The notes: generated by a model from the sequence alone, not told the origin. A stretch of DNA of 64,000 nt from an uncultured Clostridia bacterium (GCA_944391855.1 CALXVB010000001.1:1-64000); one strand, 5' to 3'. Shown: positions 17,119 to 26,754, counted from the stretch's first letter. Numbers and translations: made by a program.

Positions 17119-19272
17119 ATGGAAAATATAAAGATAGAAGAAAAAAATAAAAAAAGAATACAAAAGTTTATAAAACAAGAAATAGGTTTTTATGGCTATG
17201 AGCAAGATATAGAACTATTAGAACAAAATGGACAATTAACAGAAGAATTAGCAAGAAAAGTATTTACAGGAATTATGAATGAGGCATATAGAACTAGAAC
17301 AATGCTAGAGCCAGAAGAAGATAGTGAATTTAGGGAAGAAATTGAAGAAGCATTTGCTAGATATGATAAAATTCCTAAACCAAAACATTTAGAAGAATAT
17401 GGATTTTATGATGGTGTATATAACCATATGGAATTAGACGATATATATTCTAATATGCAAATTGCTTTTGAGTTAAGAGAATTAGACAATAAATATTATG
17501 GATGTAGAGATTTAAGAAATATTGCAGAAACAGTAATAAATTCTATTGATGGAATAGAAAAATATCAAATTGAATTGCAACCAGAGGCAAAAGAAGAGTT
17601 ACAAAGAATACAGGAAGAATTGAGAACTTTATTAAGTGCAGAAAAAACAGACATTCAAGGTATCCAAGAAAGAATAGAATTATATAATGGACATGCTACA
17701 AAGATATGGAATGATTATTTGACAGGTATAGATGATGCTCAAAATAGTCAATATAGGTGGGTTATTCATAACTTAACAAAAGGAGAATTAGAGGGCGATT
17801 TTAGAAACAAATATATGTCTACATCACTTATGACTAATAATGCAATGGGAAGATATGGCAACTCTGATTATGGACTAATAATAAAACCAAAACATATTAT
17901 CTGTGCAAGTTATAGAGATACATATACACTTAATACAAGAGATGATGAAGAAAATTTATTTAATATTAGACCACCTCTTATGTTACCACAAGAAATAGAA
18001 GATATTTGCATACAGCAAACTATTGAAGAAAATGGGGAAATGTTAAATTATGAAACAACACCTATTTATTCAGAACTTGTTGTTGATGAATTTGAAATTG
18101 AGGGAGTTTACTACATAAGTTATGGAGAACATGAACTAGCAAAAGATTATGAAAGAGCAAAAAAGGTAGCAGATGAAAGAGGGTTACCTTTAATAGAAAG
18201 AGATATTAGTAAGTATAGAGCAGAACATGGACTTGAGCCAATGACAGACAAAGCCAAAATGAATTTATGCAGAAATATATTGTGGAAAAGCTGTGTAGGA
18301 GATAGAGAATTAGAACAAGCATATAGTCAATTTGCTAATGGATTTATAAAAAGTAATTTTAAAGAGTTTTATGAAAAGTTTATGCAATTAAAGGAAAATC
18401 CAGAATTTTCTAAAAAAGATATATTGAGAGCTTTTGCAGATGTTGCAAGAGGAGATATAGATTTTGGAAAAATATCACAAAAGATAGATGAAATGTATTT
18501 AAGTGAAGAACAAAAAGAAACCATACAAGCTATGCAAGAATATGGATTAACAGATATACAAGATGTGCAAACTTTACAGCGAAGATTAGAAGATTTAGTT
18601 TCGAAAGGAATATTTTTAGGTGCAGATAAAGCTAGTGAAAAAAAGGTAGCAGAATTTGAAAAAATGAAACAAATTATACCTAGATTTGAAGAATTTAAAA
18701 ATGTATATTTACAATTAAGACAAGCAGGATTAGAAGATGAATTATATAAAGGTATAGATTTAAGCAATATAAGTTATTCAGAATTATTGGAAAGAGCAAC
18801 AAAAATATTGGAAGAAAAATCAAAAACAGATGAAATACAACCAGATATTAGTGATGAAAGTGTAATAGTAACAGGAGAAGAAGAAAGTATTATACAACCA
18901 TCTGAAGAAACAGCAACAGAAGTACAAGAAATAGCAGGTGGTGGGGCAAGAATAAATGAATTTGGAGAATTTATAAGAGAAAATAATACAGGTGCAAGTG
19001 CAATACAAGACTCACATATTGGTGCTGATATAATACAAAGAATATCAACAAGTAAGAAACTTGAACAACCACAACAAATTCAAGAAATACAATCAACAAA
19101 TATGTGGAAAAATAGATTTCAAAATTGGTATAGTGCAATAGATAGAGTTTCGCAAAATTCAAAAGGTAAATTTTTAAAAATGAAAGCAGATATAGTAAAA
19201 GCAATTAGTAATAAAATTAAAGAAAGAACTAATGGAAAAGAAAATCATAGACAAGATGAACAAGAGAAATAA
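17119..19272 (+). CDS. Large protein of unknown function, possible ADP-ribosyltransferase-like fold, shared C-terminal tail
   Basis: The 717-residue protein is soluble, acidic and has no signal peptide. The middle (about 210-350) has YRWVIHNL, then YMSTSLMT, then a strand with DEFEIEGVYYIS; the order resembles the R-S-E pattern of ADP-ribosyltransferases, but this is weak. Residues 440-560 are helical. The last 55 residues (from MWKNRFQNWYSAIDRVSQN) closely match the end of the next gene product, which is otherwise different. The two genes are 18 bases apart. A mobile-element cargo or effector role is inference. Confidence 0.6.
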   Translation: MENIKIEEKNKKRIQKFIKQEIGFYGYEQDIELLEQNGQLTEELARKVFTGIMNEAYRTRTMLEPEEDSEFREEIEEAFARYDKIPKPKHLEEYGFYDGVYNHMELDDIYSNMQIAFELRELDNKYYGCRDLRNIAETVINSIDGIEKYQIELQPEAKEELQRIQEELRTLLSAEKTDIQGIQERIELYNGHATKIWNDYLTGIDDAQNSQYRWVIHNLTKGELEGDFRNKYMSTSLMTNNAMGRYGNSDYGLIIKPKHIICASYRDTYTLNTRDDEENLFNIRPPLMLPQEIEDICIQQTIEENGEMLNYETTPIYSELVVDEFEIEGVYYISYGEHELAKDYERAKKVADERGLPLIERDISKYRAEHGLEPMTDKAKMNLCRNILWKSCVGDRELEQAYSQFANGFIKSNFKEFYEKFMQLKENPEFSKKDILRAFADVARGDIDFGKISQKIDEMYLSEEQKETIQAMQEYGLTDIQDVQTLQRRLEDLVSKGIFLGADKASEKKVAEFEKMKQIIPRFEEFKNVYLQLRQAGLEDELYKGIDLSNISYSELLERATKILEEKSKTDEIQPDISDESVIVTGEEESIIQPSEETATEVQEIAGGGARINEFGEFIRENNTGASAIQDSHIGADIIQRISTSKKLEQPQQIQEIQSTNMWKNRFQNWYSAIDRVSQNSKGKFLKMKADIVKAISNKIKERTNGKENHRQDEQEK

Positions 19273-19290
19273 AGTGAGGATTAGATAAAG

Positions 19291-20835
19291 ATGAAGAGTA
19301 AAAAAGAAATTGAAGATTATCTAGGTATGAAAATAGAGCCATATTATACAACAGAAGTAGAGTCTATTTATGGTGAGGAACAAATTGCTTATGATAGGTA
19401 TGTTCTTGGACAAAGAATACCTGCAAATTATAGAATAAAAGGAGAATATTTGCCAGAAAGAACAAAAGAAGCTTTGAAAAAATTAATAAAAGAATCAGTG
19501 GAAAAAAAGGATATGGAAACAGCATCGACTTGTCATTCTATTTTAAGTAAGTACACAAGTAATGCTTTAGAGGGACTTAATGCGAATCAAATTTCTGAAT
19601 TAATTCAATATGAACGAGATGAAGAACAAAAATTAAATGAAAAAAATGAAGAAGGTAGAAAAAATTGGCATGAATTTCAATCGAAAAGGAAAGCTGAGCA
19701 AGAGGCAAAGGAAAGAGCAGAAGAACAGGCAAGATTGAAAGCTGAGCAAGAGGCAAAAGAAAGGGCAGAAGAACAGGCAAGATTGAAAGCTGAGCAAGAG
19801 GCAAAAGAAAGAGCAGAAGAACAGACAAGATTGGAAGCTGAGCAAGAGGCAAAAGAAAGAGCAGAAGAACAGGCAAGATTGAAAGCTGAGCAAGAGGCAA
19901 AAGAAAGAGCAGAAGAACAGGCAAGATTGGAAGCTGAGCAAGAGGCAAAAGAAAGAGCAGAAGAACAGGCAAGATTGAAAGCTGAACAAGAAGAAAAAGA
20001 AAGACAAGCTTCAATAAAAAAAGATATTGCAGAATATGAACAATATGAAGAGTTAATTAGTAGAAAACCAGAATTAGATAAATTATTAGAAGAATTAAAA
20101 TATGAAGATTTTTCGACAGCAGTATATGGACATACATCTGAAAGAATGGGAAATTTATTAAATGATTTAAAAAAGTTACCAGAAGATGAAAGAAAGATTA
20201 TATTACAACAATACAACAAATTTTCAAATTTGACTATCGATGAACAAGGTCAAATTACTAAAGATGGAATTGTACAAGACAACATACAACTAGAAATAAA
20301 AGATGGTGAACAGGAAAGTACAAAAGCAGAACAAGTTATGACAGAAACAATAGAAGATGAGCCAAGTGTAGCAGGAAAAACAATAGAAGATACAACAGCA
20401 ACAGGAACAAATATAGATATTGATAGTGCAAGTATGATGGAAGCACATTTAGAATATATGAGAAATCATCAAACACAACAAACATCACAAGTTGTTGAAG
20501 ATTATTGGAATGAAATTCATTCGAAACAAGCAAAAGTTTATGAACAACCACAGCCAGAGAAAATAAGACCAAGAGAAAAAAGTATAAAAGATGAAGTGGG
20601 AGATGAATTAAGAAAAACAGAACAACATACACAAAAACAAGATAATCCATCAGTAGATTTATGGATGAATAGATTTAATGGGTGGTATAGTGCAATAGAT
20701 AGAGTTTCGCAAAATGTTAAAAATAAATTTGTGAAAATGAAATCTGATATTATAAAAGCTATTAGTGAAAGACTAAAAGAAAAGACTAACGATAGACAAG
20801 TGAATACACAAGAACAAGATACGAATGAAAGGTAG
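19291..20835 (+). CDS. Coiled-coil repeat protein with the same C-terminal tail
   Basis: The 514-residue protein has a short N-terminal domain (1-130), six and a part copies of a 16-residue repeat AEQEAKERAEEQARLK (residues 135 to about 243) forming a long charged coiled coil, a middle region, and a tail from LWMNRFNGWYSAIDRVSQN that matches the tail of the upstream protein. It has no signal peptide or membrane helix. Function unknown; a shared tail on two proteins suggests a common partner or targeting route. Confidence 0.62.
   Translation: MKSKKEIEDYLGMKIEPYYTTEVESIYGEEQIAYDRYVLGQRIPANYRIKGEYLPERTKEALKKLIKESVEKKDMETASTCHSILSKYTSNALEGLNANQISELIQYERDEEQKLNEKNEEGRKNWHEFQSKRKAEQEAKERAEEQARLKAEQEAKERAEEQARLKAEQEAKERAEEQTRLEAEQEAKERAEEQARLKAEQEAKERAEEQARLEAEQEAKERAEEQARLKAEQEEKERQASIKKDIAEYEQYEELISRKPELDKLLEELKYEDFSTAVYGHTSERMGNLLNDLKKLPEDERKIILQQYNKFSNLTIDEQGQITKDGIVQDNIQLEIKDGEQESTKAEQVMTETIEDEPSVAGKTIEDTTATGTNIDIDSASMMEAHLEYMRNHQTQQTSQVVEDYWNEIHSKQAKVYEQPQPEKIRPREKSIKDEVGDELRKTEQHTQKQDNPSVDLWMNRFNGWYSAIDRVSQNVKNKFVKMKSDIIKAISERLKEKTNDRQVNTQEQDTNER
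19693..19995 (+). repeat. 48-bp tandem repeat within a coding region
   Basis: Six full 48-base units (19693, 19741, 19789, 19837, 19885, 19933) and a degenerate seventh. They differ by a few bases and keep the frame. Copy number probably varies between strains. Confidence 0.9.
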
Positions 20836-20844
20836 GTAATTCAT

Positions 20845-21300
20845 TTGAAACAAGAATATAAAGAGGCTTTTACAGAAGTAAATGAAATAATAAAAATGAT
20901 GCCAGATGAATTGGTTAATAAAATTCCTAGTAAATTTAGAGAAATGATAGAAGATGAGAGAGATAAAGAATATAATCCTAATATACAAGAACCATTAGAA
21001 AAATGTAAATTAAAAAATGAAACAATAATTATATTAGGCTTAATATATAGGGATTTTCTATGTTCGCAAGATGAAAAACGAAGATTACAAGAAAGAGATG
21101 CAAGAGAATTACAAGAAGTACAAAAAGCAATAGAAGACGAAATCAGACAAAAGTATAATCCAGATGACTTATTCAAAAAGAAAAATGAAAATAATAAAGA
21201 GCATCAAAATTTTGAAGAAACAGCGATAACAGTAATACAAAAAGAAAAATGGTATAAAAAGATATTTAATATTATAAAAGGGTTATTTAACAAAAAATAA
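20845..21300 (+). CDS. Conserved small helical protein, unknown function
   Basis: The 151-residue protein starts at TTG with AGGTAGG upstream, 9 bases after the coiled-coil gene, so the three genes form an operon. It has an N-terminal domain with MMPDELVNKIPSKF, a charged helix, and a basic amphipathic end (WYKKIFNIIKGLFNKK) that could bind a membrane. I do not recognise its function. Confidence 0.6.
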   Translation: MKQEYKEAFTEVNEIIKMMPDELVNKIPSKFREMIEDERDKEYNPNIQEPLEKCKLKNETIIILGLIYRDFLCSQDEKRRLQERDARELQEVQKAIEDEIRQKYNPDDLFKKKNENNKEHQNFEETAITVIQKEKWYKKIFNIIKGLFNKK

Positions 21301-21307
21301 GAGTATT

Positions 21308-21336
21308 AAAGTCAGCAAGTGTTTTGCTGACTTTTT
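21308..21336 (+). terminator. Terminator of the three-gene operon
   Basis: AAGTCAGCAA pairs with TTGCTGACTT across a short loop, followed by T. Confidence 0.85.
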
Positions 21337-21358
21337 GAATGTAAAAGAAAGAGAGAAA

Positions 21359-21609
21359 CTATTTATTTTTTCTAATCCAGTCATAAACCTCATTTTCAGT
21401 AAGTTTGCCTTTTTTCATTTGGTTAATTTTTTCTTTAGCCTGTTTTTTCCAAGTTTCAAAGTCTTGGGCAAGTTTTTTATTGTCTCTATTTTTTCTAACT
21501 TGCATAAATTTTTGTTGATATGTTCTTCTATATTCGCCCATAGACTTGTTTTATAGACTGTAAAGCGTTCGGCATTGTCGTTTTTGTACTTCAATACAGA
21601 GGAAAACAA
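21359..21609 (-). pseudogene. Broken mobile-element gene fragment
   Basis: The end piece MGEYRRTYQQKFMQVRKNR to DWIRKNK (21541-21359) looks like the C-terminus of a mobile-element protein; an upstream piece reading VLKYKNDNAERFTVYKTS lies in another frame. The fragment closes the decayed element. The family is not certain. Confidence 0.4.
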
Positions 21610-21625
21610 AATGGCAAAAATAAAA

Positions 21626-21665
21626 ATGTAGGTTTAAACCTACATTTTATTACGCGTAATAAAAT
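21626..21665 (-). terminator. Terminator of rpmB
   Basis: Two palindromes lie just after rpmB on its strand: TTTTATTACGCGTAATAAAA and ATGTAGGTTTAAACCTACAT, the second followed by T-rich sequence. Confidence 0.7.
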
Positions 21666-21689
21666 ATATAATTCTCAAAAACTCATGAC

Positions 21690-21887
21690 CTAAGCTCTAG
21701 TTACTTTTCCAGAGCGTAAGCATTTTGAACATACATTAATTGTTTTTGTATCTCCATTTATTATAGCTTTAACTCTTCTTAAATTTGGTCTAAAAGTTCT
21801 AGAAGTTCTTCTACTAACATGAGAACGAGCTATACTTATTTTATTTCCGTGTGCTACTGATTTTTCACAAATTTCACATTTAGCCAT
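21690..21887 (-). CDS. rpmB: Ribosomal protein L28 (bL28)
   Basis: The 65-residue protein begins MAKCEICEKSVAHGNKIS and has CSKCLRSGKV near the end, so it is the four-cysteine, zinc-binding form of L28. A GGAGG site precedes the ATG. Confidence 0.96.
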   Translation of the reverse strand: MAKCEICEKSVAHGNKISIARSHVSRRTSRTFRPNLRRVKAIINGDTKTINVCSKCLRSGKVTRA

Positions 21888-21991
21888 TTTTTCTGCACCT
21901 CCTATATTGAATAGATAAAATTGACTATTTATAACTATATCATAAAAATAAAGAAATTACAAGTCTTTTTGAGTAATTTAAACTAAAAGTA

Positions 21992-22675
21992 TTATTTTAT
22001 TAAGTCTTTAACAACTTTTCCTGCTATTAAAAGGCCAGCTACTGAAGGAACAAAACTTATGCTAGCGGGAGTATCTAAGTTAGTCTTAATAGGTTCCTCT
22101 TTTGAATATAATACAGTAAGAGACTTAATATCTAATTTCTTTAATTCTTTACGCATAACTTTTGCAAGAGGGCATACAGAAGTTTTAAAAATATCAGTAA
22201 TTTCAAATTTGCTTGCATCTAGTTTGTTCCCAGAACCCATTGAAGAAATAATATTAATATTATTTTGGTAGCAATATTTTATTATTTCTAATTTAGAAGA
22301 AACAGTATCAATAGCATCTATTACATAATCTATATGAGAATAACTTTTCATTATTTCTTCTATATTATCTTTATTTACAAATTCTTTTATTTTGATAACT
22401 TTAGCAGATCTATTTATCTTTAAAATTCTTTCTTCTTGGGCATCCACTTTGTTTTTTCCAATAGTTTCACTATCTGCAATTAATTGCCTATTCATATTAG
22501 TAATATCAACAATATCTTTATCTACTATGCAAATGTTTTGAATACCTGATCTAACTAGACCCTCTACAACGTAAGAGCCAACACCACCAAGACCAAATAC
22601 AATTACATTAGAATTTTGTAGTTTTCTAATATTTTCCTTGCCAATTAAAGCTTCCGTTCTATTTAGCCAATTCAT
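21992..22675 (-). CDS. tcdA: tRNA threonylcarbamoyladenosine dehydratase
   Basis: The 227-residue E1-like protein has the ATP-binding GLGGVGSYVVEGLVRSG at about 28-44, then DIVDITNMNRQL and DAIDTVSSK, as in TcdA/CsdL. It cyclises the t6A base at position 37 of ANN-decoding tRNAs, using ATP. The gene is transcribed alone, with AGGAG before the ATG. Confidence 0.9.
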   Translation of the reverse strand: MNWLNRTEALIGKENIRKLQNSNVIVFGLGGVGSYVVEGLVRSGIQNICIVDKDIVDITNMNRQLIADSETIGKNKVDAQEERILKINRSAKVIKIKEFVNKDNIEEIMKSYSHIDYVIDAIDTVSSKLEIIKYCYQNNINIISSMGSGNKLDASKFEITDIFKTSVCPLAKVMRKELKKLDIKSLTVLYSKEEPIKTNLDTPASISFVPSVAGLLIAGKVVKDLIK

Positions 22676-22827
22676 AATATTTTCTCCTTTAAAATAATAT
22701 ATTAATTATAGCACAAGAGGAAAATAAAGGTCAAATAACTTGCAAAATTTTGTTTGTAAAATACTTGCTTTTTTTCTAGTTTATGATAAAATATCAAATG
22801 TAAATTTATTGGAAAAGAGGATATAAC

Positions 22828-23424
22828 ATGATTTCATATATAAAGGGAAGATTAGAAGCAAAGAATCTTGATAACGTAATAATAGAAGTTGGGGGAATAG
22901 GATATAAAATATTTATGTCAGCCAACTCAATGGATAGATTAGGAGAAACAGGAACAGAAGTAAAAGTTCATACATATATGAGAGTAAGAGAAGATGATAT
23001 AAGTCTATATGGATTTTGCACAAATGAAGAGCTAAAAATGTTTGAACAGCTACTTGGAGTGAGTGGAGTAGGTGCAAAGTCAGCACTTTCAATTTTAGCA
23101 AATATATCACCATCAAGTTTTGCTTTAGCCATAATTACAGGTGACTTAAATACACTAAAGAGTTTGCCTGGAATAGGTGCAAAATCAGCACAAAGAATGA
23201 TTTTAGAATTAAAAGATAAAATGAAAACACAAGAAGCAATAGAACCAGAATTTATACCTGTTCAAAATACAGTTAAAAATGATAAGGCAAAAGATGCAAT
23301 AGAAGCACTTCAAGTATTAGGATATTCAAGAAGAGATATTGATTTAGCAATTTCAAAAATAGATACAAATGAATTATCAGTAGAAGATATTATTAAGCAA
23401 GGATTAAAATATTTGGGGATGTAA
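22828..23424 (+). CDS. ruvA: Holliday junction DNA helicase subunit RuvA
   Basis: The 198-residue protein has the OB domain (MISYIKGRLEAK, VGGIGYKIF), two HhH motifs (LGVSGVGAKSALSIL and LPGIGAKSAQRM) and the C-terminal domain that binds RuvB (ALQVLGYSRRDI). It is followed by alr after 3 bases; ruvB, its usual neighbour, is not in this window. A TTGCTT/TAAAAT promoter-like pair lies about 40 bases upstream. Confidence 0.96.
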   Translation: MISYIKGRLEAKNLDNVIIEVGGIGYKIFMSANSMDRLGETGTEVKVHTYMRVREDDISLYGFCTNEELKMFEQLLGVSGVGAKSALSILANISPSSFALAIITGDLNTLKSLPGIGAKSAQRMILELKDKMKTQEAIEPEFIPVQNTVKNDKAKDAIEALQVLGYSRRDIDLAISKIDTNELSVEDIIKQGLKYLGM

Positions 23425-23427
23425 TTA

Positions 23428-24528
23428 ATGGAAAAGAGCTATTTAGAAGTAAATTTATCATGTATAAAAAATAACATAGAGAAAATTAAAAAGTTGGTAG
23501 GAGAAAGTATCACAGTAGCACCGGTTATAAAGGCAAATGCCTATGGAGTAGGTGTGAGAGCTTTAAAAGAAGTTTTAGAAGAAGAGAAAATAGAAATAGT
23601 ATTTGTAGCAACTATAGAAGAGGCAATACATTTAAGAAAATGTGGATACAAACAAGAAATAATCACGTTAAATGAGCTATTACCATATGAAGTAGAAAAG
23701 ATTTTAGAATATAATATAGTGCCAGGAATATCTGATATTGAAGTTGTACGTAGATTAAATGAAGAAGCTAAAAAGAAAAATCGTATTCAAAATATACATA
23801 TAGAAGTAGATACTGGTATGGGAAGAGTAGGCAAAAGACCAGAAGAAATAATAGATTTTGCTAAAGAAATATCTAAAATGACTAATATATACATAGAAGG
23901 AATATATACACATTTTTCTTCAGCAGATAGTAGCAAGGAATATACAAATGCTCAAATAGAAAAATTTAATAATACATTGTCAGAATTAGAAGATTTAGGT
24001 TTTAAATTCAAATACATTCATTCATCTGCAAGTGCGGGAATATTAAATTTTGAAAATGCTAGATTTAACTTAGTAAGACCAGGAATTATAACTTATGGAT
24101 ATATGCCAGATGAAAACATTGAAAATAGTATCGGACTAAAACCGGCGACCAAACTAATATCACATGTAGTATATGTAAAAGAGGTAGAAGAAGGAACTGC
24201 AATAAGCTATTCAAGAACATACATAGCAGACAAAAGAAGAAAAATAGCAACAGTGCCACTTGGATATGCAGATGGAATAAGAAGAACATTATCAAATAAA
24301 GGAAAGATATATATAAATGGAAAATATGCACCAATAGTAGGAAATGTGTGCATGGATAACTTTATGATAGACGTAACTGGAATAGACGTAAAAGTAGGAG
24401 ATGCCGTATATGTATGGGATAATGAAAATATTTGTGTAGAAGATATTGCAAAATTATGTAGAACAATAAACTATGAAATATTATGTAGTATATCTAGCAG
24501 GGTAAAAAGAGTTTATGTAGAAGAGTAG
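23428..24528 (+). CDS. alr: Alanine racemase
   Basis: The 366-residue protein is a fold type III PLP enzyme: VIKANAYGVG carries the PLP lysine (about residue 34), and SYSRTYIA and CMDNFMIDVT hold the second-site tyrosine region and phosphate contacts. It interconverts L- and D-alanine for peptidoglycan. It is the second gene of ruvA-alr-rarA. Confidence 0.95.
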   Translation: MEKSYLEVNLSCIKNNIEKIKKLVGESITVAPVIKANAYGVGVRALKEVLEEEKIEIVFVATIEEAIHLRKCGYKQEIITLNELLPYEVEKILEYNIVPGISDIEVVRRLNEEAKKKNRIQNIHIEVDTGMGRVGKRPEEIIDFAKEISKMTNIYIEGIYTHFSSADSSKEYTNAQIEKFNNTLSELEDLGFKFKYIHSSASAGILNFENARFNLVRPGIITYGYMPDENIENSIGLKPATKLISHVVYVKEVEEGTAISYSRTYIADKRRKIATVPLGYADGIRRTLSNKGKIYINGKYAPIVGNVCMDNFMIDVTGIDVKVGDAVYVWDNENICVEDIAKLCRTINYEILCSISSRVKRVYVEE

Positions 24529-24553
24529 AAGATAAAAGAAAGAAAGGGAATAG

Positions 24554-25843
24554 ATGATGGATTTAAATCAGCCACTAGCATATAGGATGAGACCAAAGAC
24601 ATTGGAAGAATACGTAGGACAAGAACATATTTTAGGTAAAGATAAAATACTATATAGAACCATTAAAGCAGATAGGCTATCTAGTATAATACTATGGGGA
24701 CCTCCAGGTTGTGGAAAGACTTCACTCGCTAGAGTTATTAGTAATACAACAAAATATAAGTTTACTAGAATAAATGCAGTAACTGCAGGAATAGGAGATA
24801 TAAAAAAGGCAATAGAAGAAGCTCAAAATATGCTTTTAAACCCAAGCGGTAAATGTATATTATTTATAGATGAGATACATAGATTTAATAAATTACAACA
24901 AGATGCACTTCTTCCATATGTGGAAAACGGAACAGTAATACTAATAGGTGCAACAACAGAAAATCCATATTTCGAAGTAAATAAAGCTTTAATATCAAGG
25001 TCAATGGTATGTAAGCTAAATCCACTTACAAAAGATGATATATATAAAGTTCTAAAAAGGTCATTAATATCAGAGGAAGGACTAGCAAGCTATAACATAA
25101 AAATAGAAGACGAAACATTAAGAAAAATAGCAGAAGTGTCAAATGGTGACGTAAGAACAGCATTAAACGGATTAGAAATAGCAGTACTTACAACCAATAT
25201 GAGTAGCGACGGATATATCTATATAACGGATGAAATTGCAGCCGACTGTATACAAAGAAGAAAAGCAGTATTTGATAAAAATGGTGATAGTCATTATGAT
25301 AACATTAGTGCATTTATAAAATCAATGAGAGGCAGTGACCCAGATGCTACAGTATTTTACTTAGCAAGAGCACTAGATGGTGGGGAAGATCCAGTATTTT
25401 TAGCAAGAAGGATAGTAATTCTAGCAGCAGAAGACGTAGGACTAGCTGACCCTAATGCATTAGTAATAGCAACTTCTGCAATGCAAGCAGTAACAATGGT
25501 AGGAATGCCAGAAGCAAGAATAATACTATCAGAAGCGGCAATATATATGTCTTTAGCAAAAAAATCAAATGCATCATATATGGCAATAAACAAAGCATTA
25601 GAAGATGTATCAAGTAAAGATACAGGAGAAATACCAATGCATATAAGAAATGCGCCGGCAGAAGGAATGAGTGAATTTGGATATGGAGAAGGATACAAAT
25701 ATCCTCATAACTATCCAGGACACTATGTAGAACAACAATACTTACCAGACAAAATGCTAGGAACAAAATATTTAAATTTGGAACAGGGGGACACACAAAT
25801 CGTTCCAAATTTGAAACAGAGGGACAGACATAAGGAAGACTAG
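24554..25843 (+). CDS. rarA: Replication-associated recombination AAA ATPase RarA (MgsA)
   Basis: The protein has Walker A GPPGCGKTSLAR near residue 53, Walker B ILFIDEIHRF, sensor GATTENPYFEV and the C-terminal tetramer domain with RNAPAEGMSEFGYG. RarA acts at stalled forks with SSB. The last 20 or so residues (from EQGDTQIVPN) are encoded by a REP repeat that has run into the 3' end, so the natural stop was probably replaced. Confidence 0.93.
   Translation: MMDLNQPLAYRMRPKTLEEYVGQEHILGKDKILYRTIKADRLSSIILWGPPGCGKTSLARVISNTTKYKFTRINAVTAGIGDIKKAIEEAQNMLLNPSGKCILFIDEIHRFNKLQQDALLPYVENGTVILIGATTENPYFEVNKALISRSMVCKLNPLTKDDIYKVLKRSLISEEGLASYNIKIEDETLRKIAEVSNGDVRTALNGLEIAVLTTNMSSDGYIYITDEIAADCIQRRKAVFDKNGDSHYDNISAFIKSMRGSDPDATVFYLARALDGGEDPVFLARRIVILAAEDVGLADPNALVIATSAMQAVTMVGMPEARIILSEAAIYMSLAKKSNASYMAINKALEDVSSKDTGEIPMHIRNAPAEGMSEFGYGEGYKYPHNYPGHYVEQQYLPDKMLGTKYLNLEQGDTQIVPNLKQRDRHKED
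25783..25836. repeat. REP repeat, left flank of the transposase, inside the rarA 3' end
   Basis: The sequence TGGAACAGGGGGACACACAA and the following bases reappear in reverse complement at 26762-26803, so the two copies form inverted repeats around the transposase gene. It is also internally symmetric (CGTTCCAAATTTG, GGGACAGA). Confidence 0.8.
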
Positions 25844-25965
25844 TAGAAAAATGAGCAGAAAAAATAAAAAATTCTGCTTATTTTTTGCAAAGATATTGAC
25901 AAAAAATGGAAGAAGATATATATTATATAAAATTTTTCTATAAAATTTGTTTCAAAAGGAGATTT

Positions 25966-26727
25966 ATGTCAAGATTACCAAGAAGTTTTATCAATTCTAA
26001 TTTTTTTCATGTCATGATACAGGGAATAAATAGAGAATATATTTTCGAAGATGAGTTTTTTAAAAAAGTATACTTAAAATATATATTTGAGGAATCTGTT
26101 ATGCTAAACATTAACATAATATCATTTTGTGTAATGGATAATCATGTACACCTATTGTTAAACATTAAAAATATAGAAGACATGTCAATTCTTATGAAAA
26201 AAACTAATCAACGATATGCTTTGTTTTATAACAAAATGAAAAGTAGAGTAGGATATGTATTTAGAAATAGATATAGAAGTGAACCAATTTGTGATGAAAG
26301 ATATTTATATCAGTGTATTCTATATATCCATAGAAATCCCATAAAAGCAAGAATAACAGAAAAGTTGGATGAATACGAATATTCCAGTACTATGGAATAT
26401 TCGATAAAGAAAGTAAATAAAATTTTAAATGGTAATTTGCTTAAATATACAGATAAAAGAGATGGAGAAAAATTAGAATTTATAGATATAAAAGAAAATC
26501 AAGACCCAGAAGAGGTAAGTAAGATAATAGATAAAATTATACTAAATACTAAAAGAAAATTAAATATTGACGCAATTGATAAAAAAGATAAGTACATAAT
26601 AGGAAATATTATAAAAGAAATAAAGGAAACAACAACTGCATCAATGATGACAATATCATTAAAATTAGGAATAAGTAAGACCTCAGTATCTAGATATATT
26701 AATGAAAATAAAAAAAATAATACTTAA
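25966..26727 (+). CDS. REP-associated tyrosine transposase (RAYT, Y1 family)
   Basis: The 253-residue protein starts MSRLPRSFINSNFFHVM with AAAGGAG upstream. It has the Y1 HUH motif in MDNHVHLLL (about residues 55-63) and the tyrosine helix in RYLYQCILYIHRNPIKA. A C-terminal helix-turn-helix (MTISLKLGISKTSVSRYI) is added. RAYTs are single-copy domesticated relatives of IS200/IS605 transposases that process REP hairpins preceded by GTAG or GGAC. The many GGGAC hairpins in this window are probable substrates. Confidence 0.88.
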   Translation: MSRLPRSFINSNFFHVMIQGINREYIFEDEFFKKVYLKYIFEESVMLNINIISFCVMDNHVHLLLNIKNIEDMSILMKKTNQRYALFYNKMKSRVGYVFRNRYRSEPICDERYLYQCILYIHRNPIKARITEKLDEYEYSSTMEYSIKKVNKILNGNLLKYTDKRDGEKLEFIDIKENQDPEEVSKIIDKIILNTKRKLNIDAIDKKDKYIIGNIIKEIKETTTASMMTISLKLGISKTSVSRYINENKKNNT

Positions 26728-26754
26728 AATATTACTTTAAGTATTATTTTTTGC
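26718..26754 (+). terminator. Terminator of the transposase gene
   Basis: AATACTTAAA pairs with TTTAAGTATT and a T-run follows; the stem overlaps the stop codon. Confidence 0.75.

Larger units (their letters stand above)
16060..21660. mobile_element. Decayed mobile element carrying three intact genes
   Basis: Between the spoVA operon and rpmB lie remnants of a DUF1016 nuclease gene, a replication-type HTH gene and a MobV relaxase gene, then three intact genes of unknown function and a final broken frame on the other strand. The remnants are types found on mobilizable elements. Boundaries are approximate, and no recombinase or clear end repeats were seen. Confidence 0.6.

Noticed and set aside
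19577..20219. Long open frames on the reverse strand across the 48-bp repeats
   Set aside because: They are by-products of the repeat in the forward gene; their products are low-complexity Leu/Phe/Ser strings without ribosome sites.
22828..25843. Search for ruvB in the ruvA cluster
   Set aside because: ruvA is followed by alr and rarA only; RarA has AAA motifs, but its C-terminal tetramer domain shows it is not RuvB.
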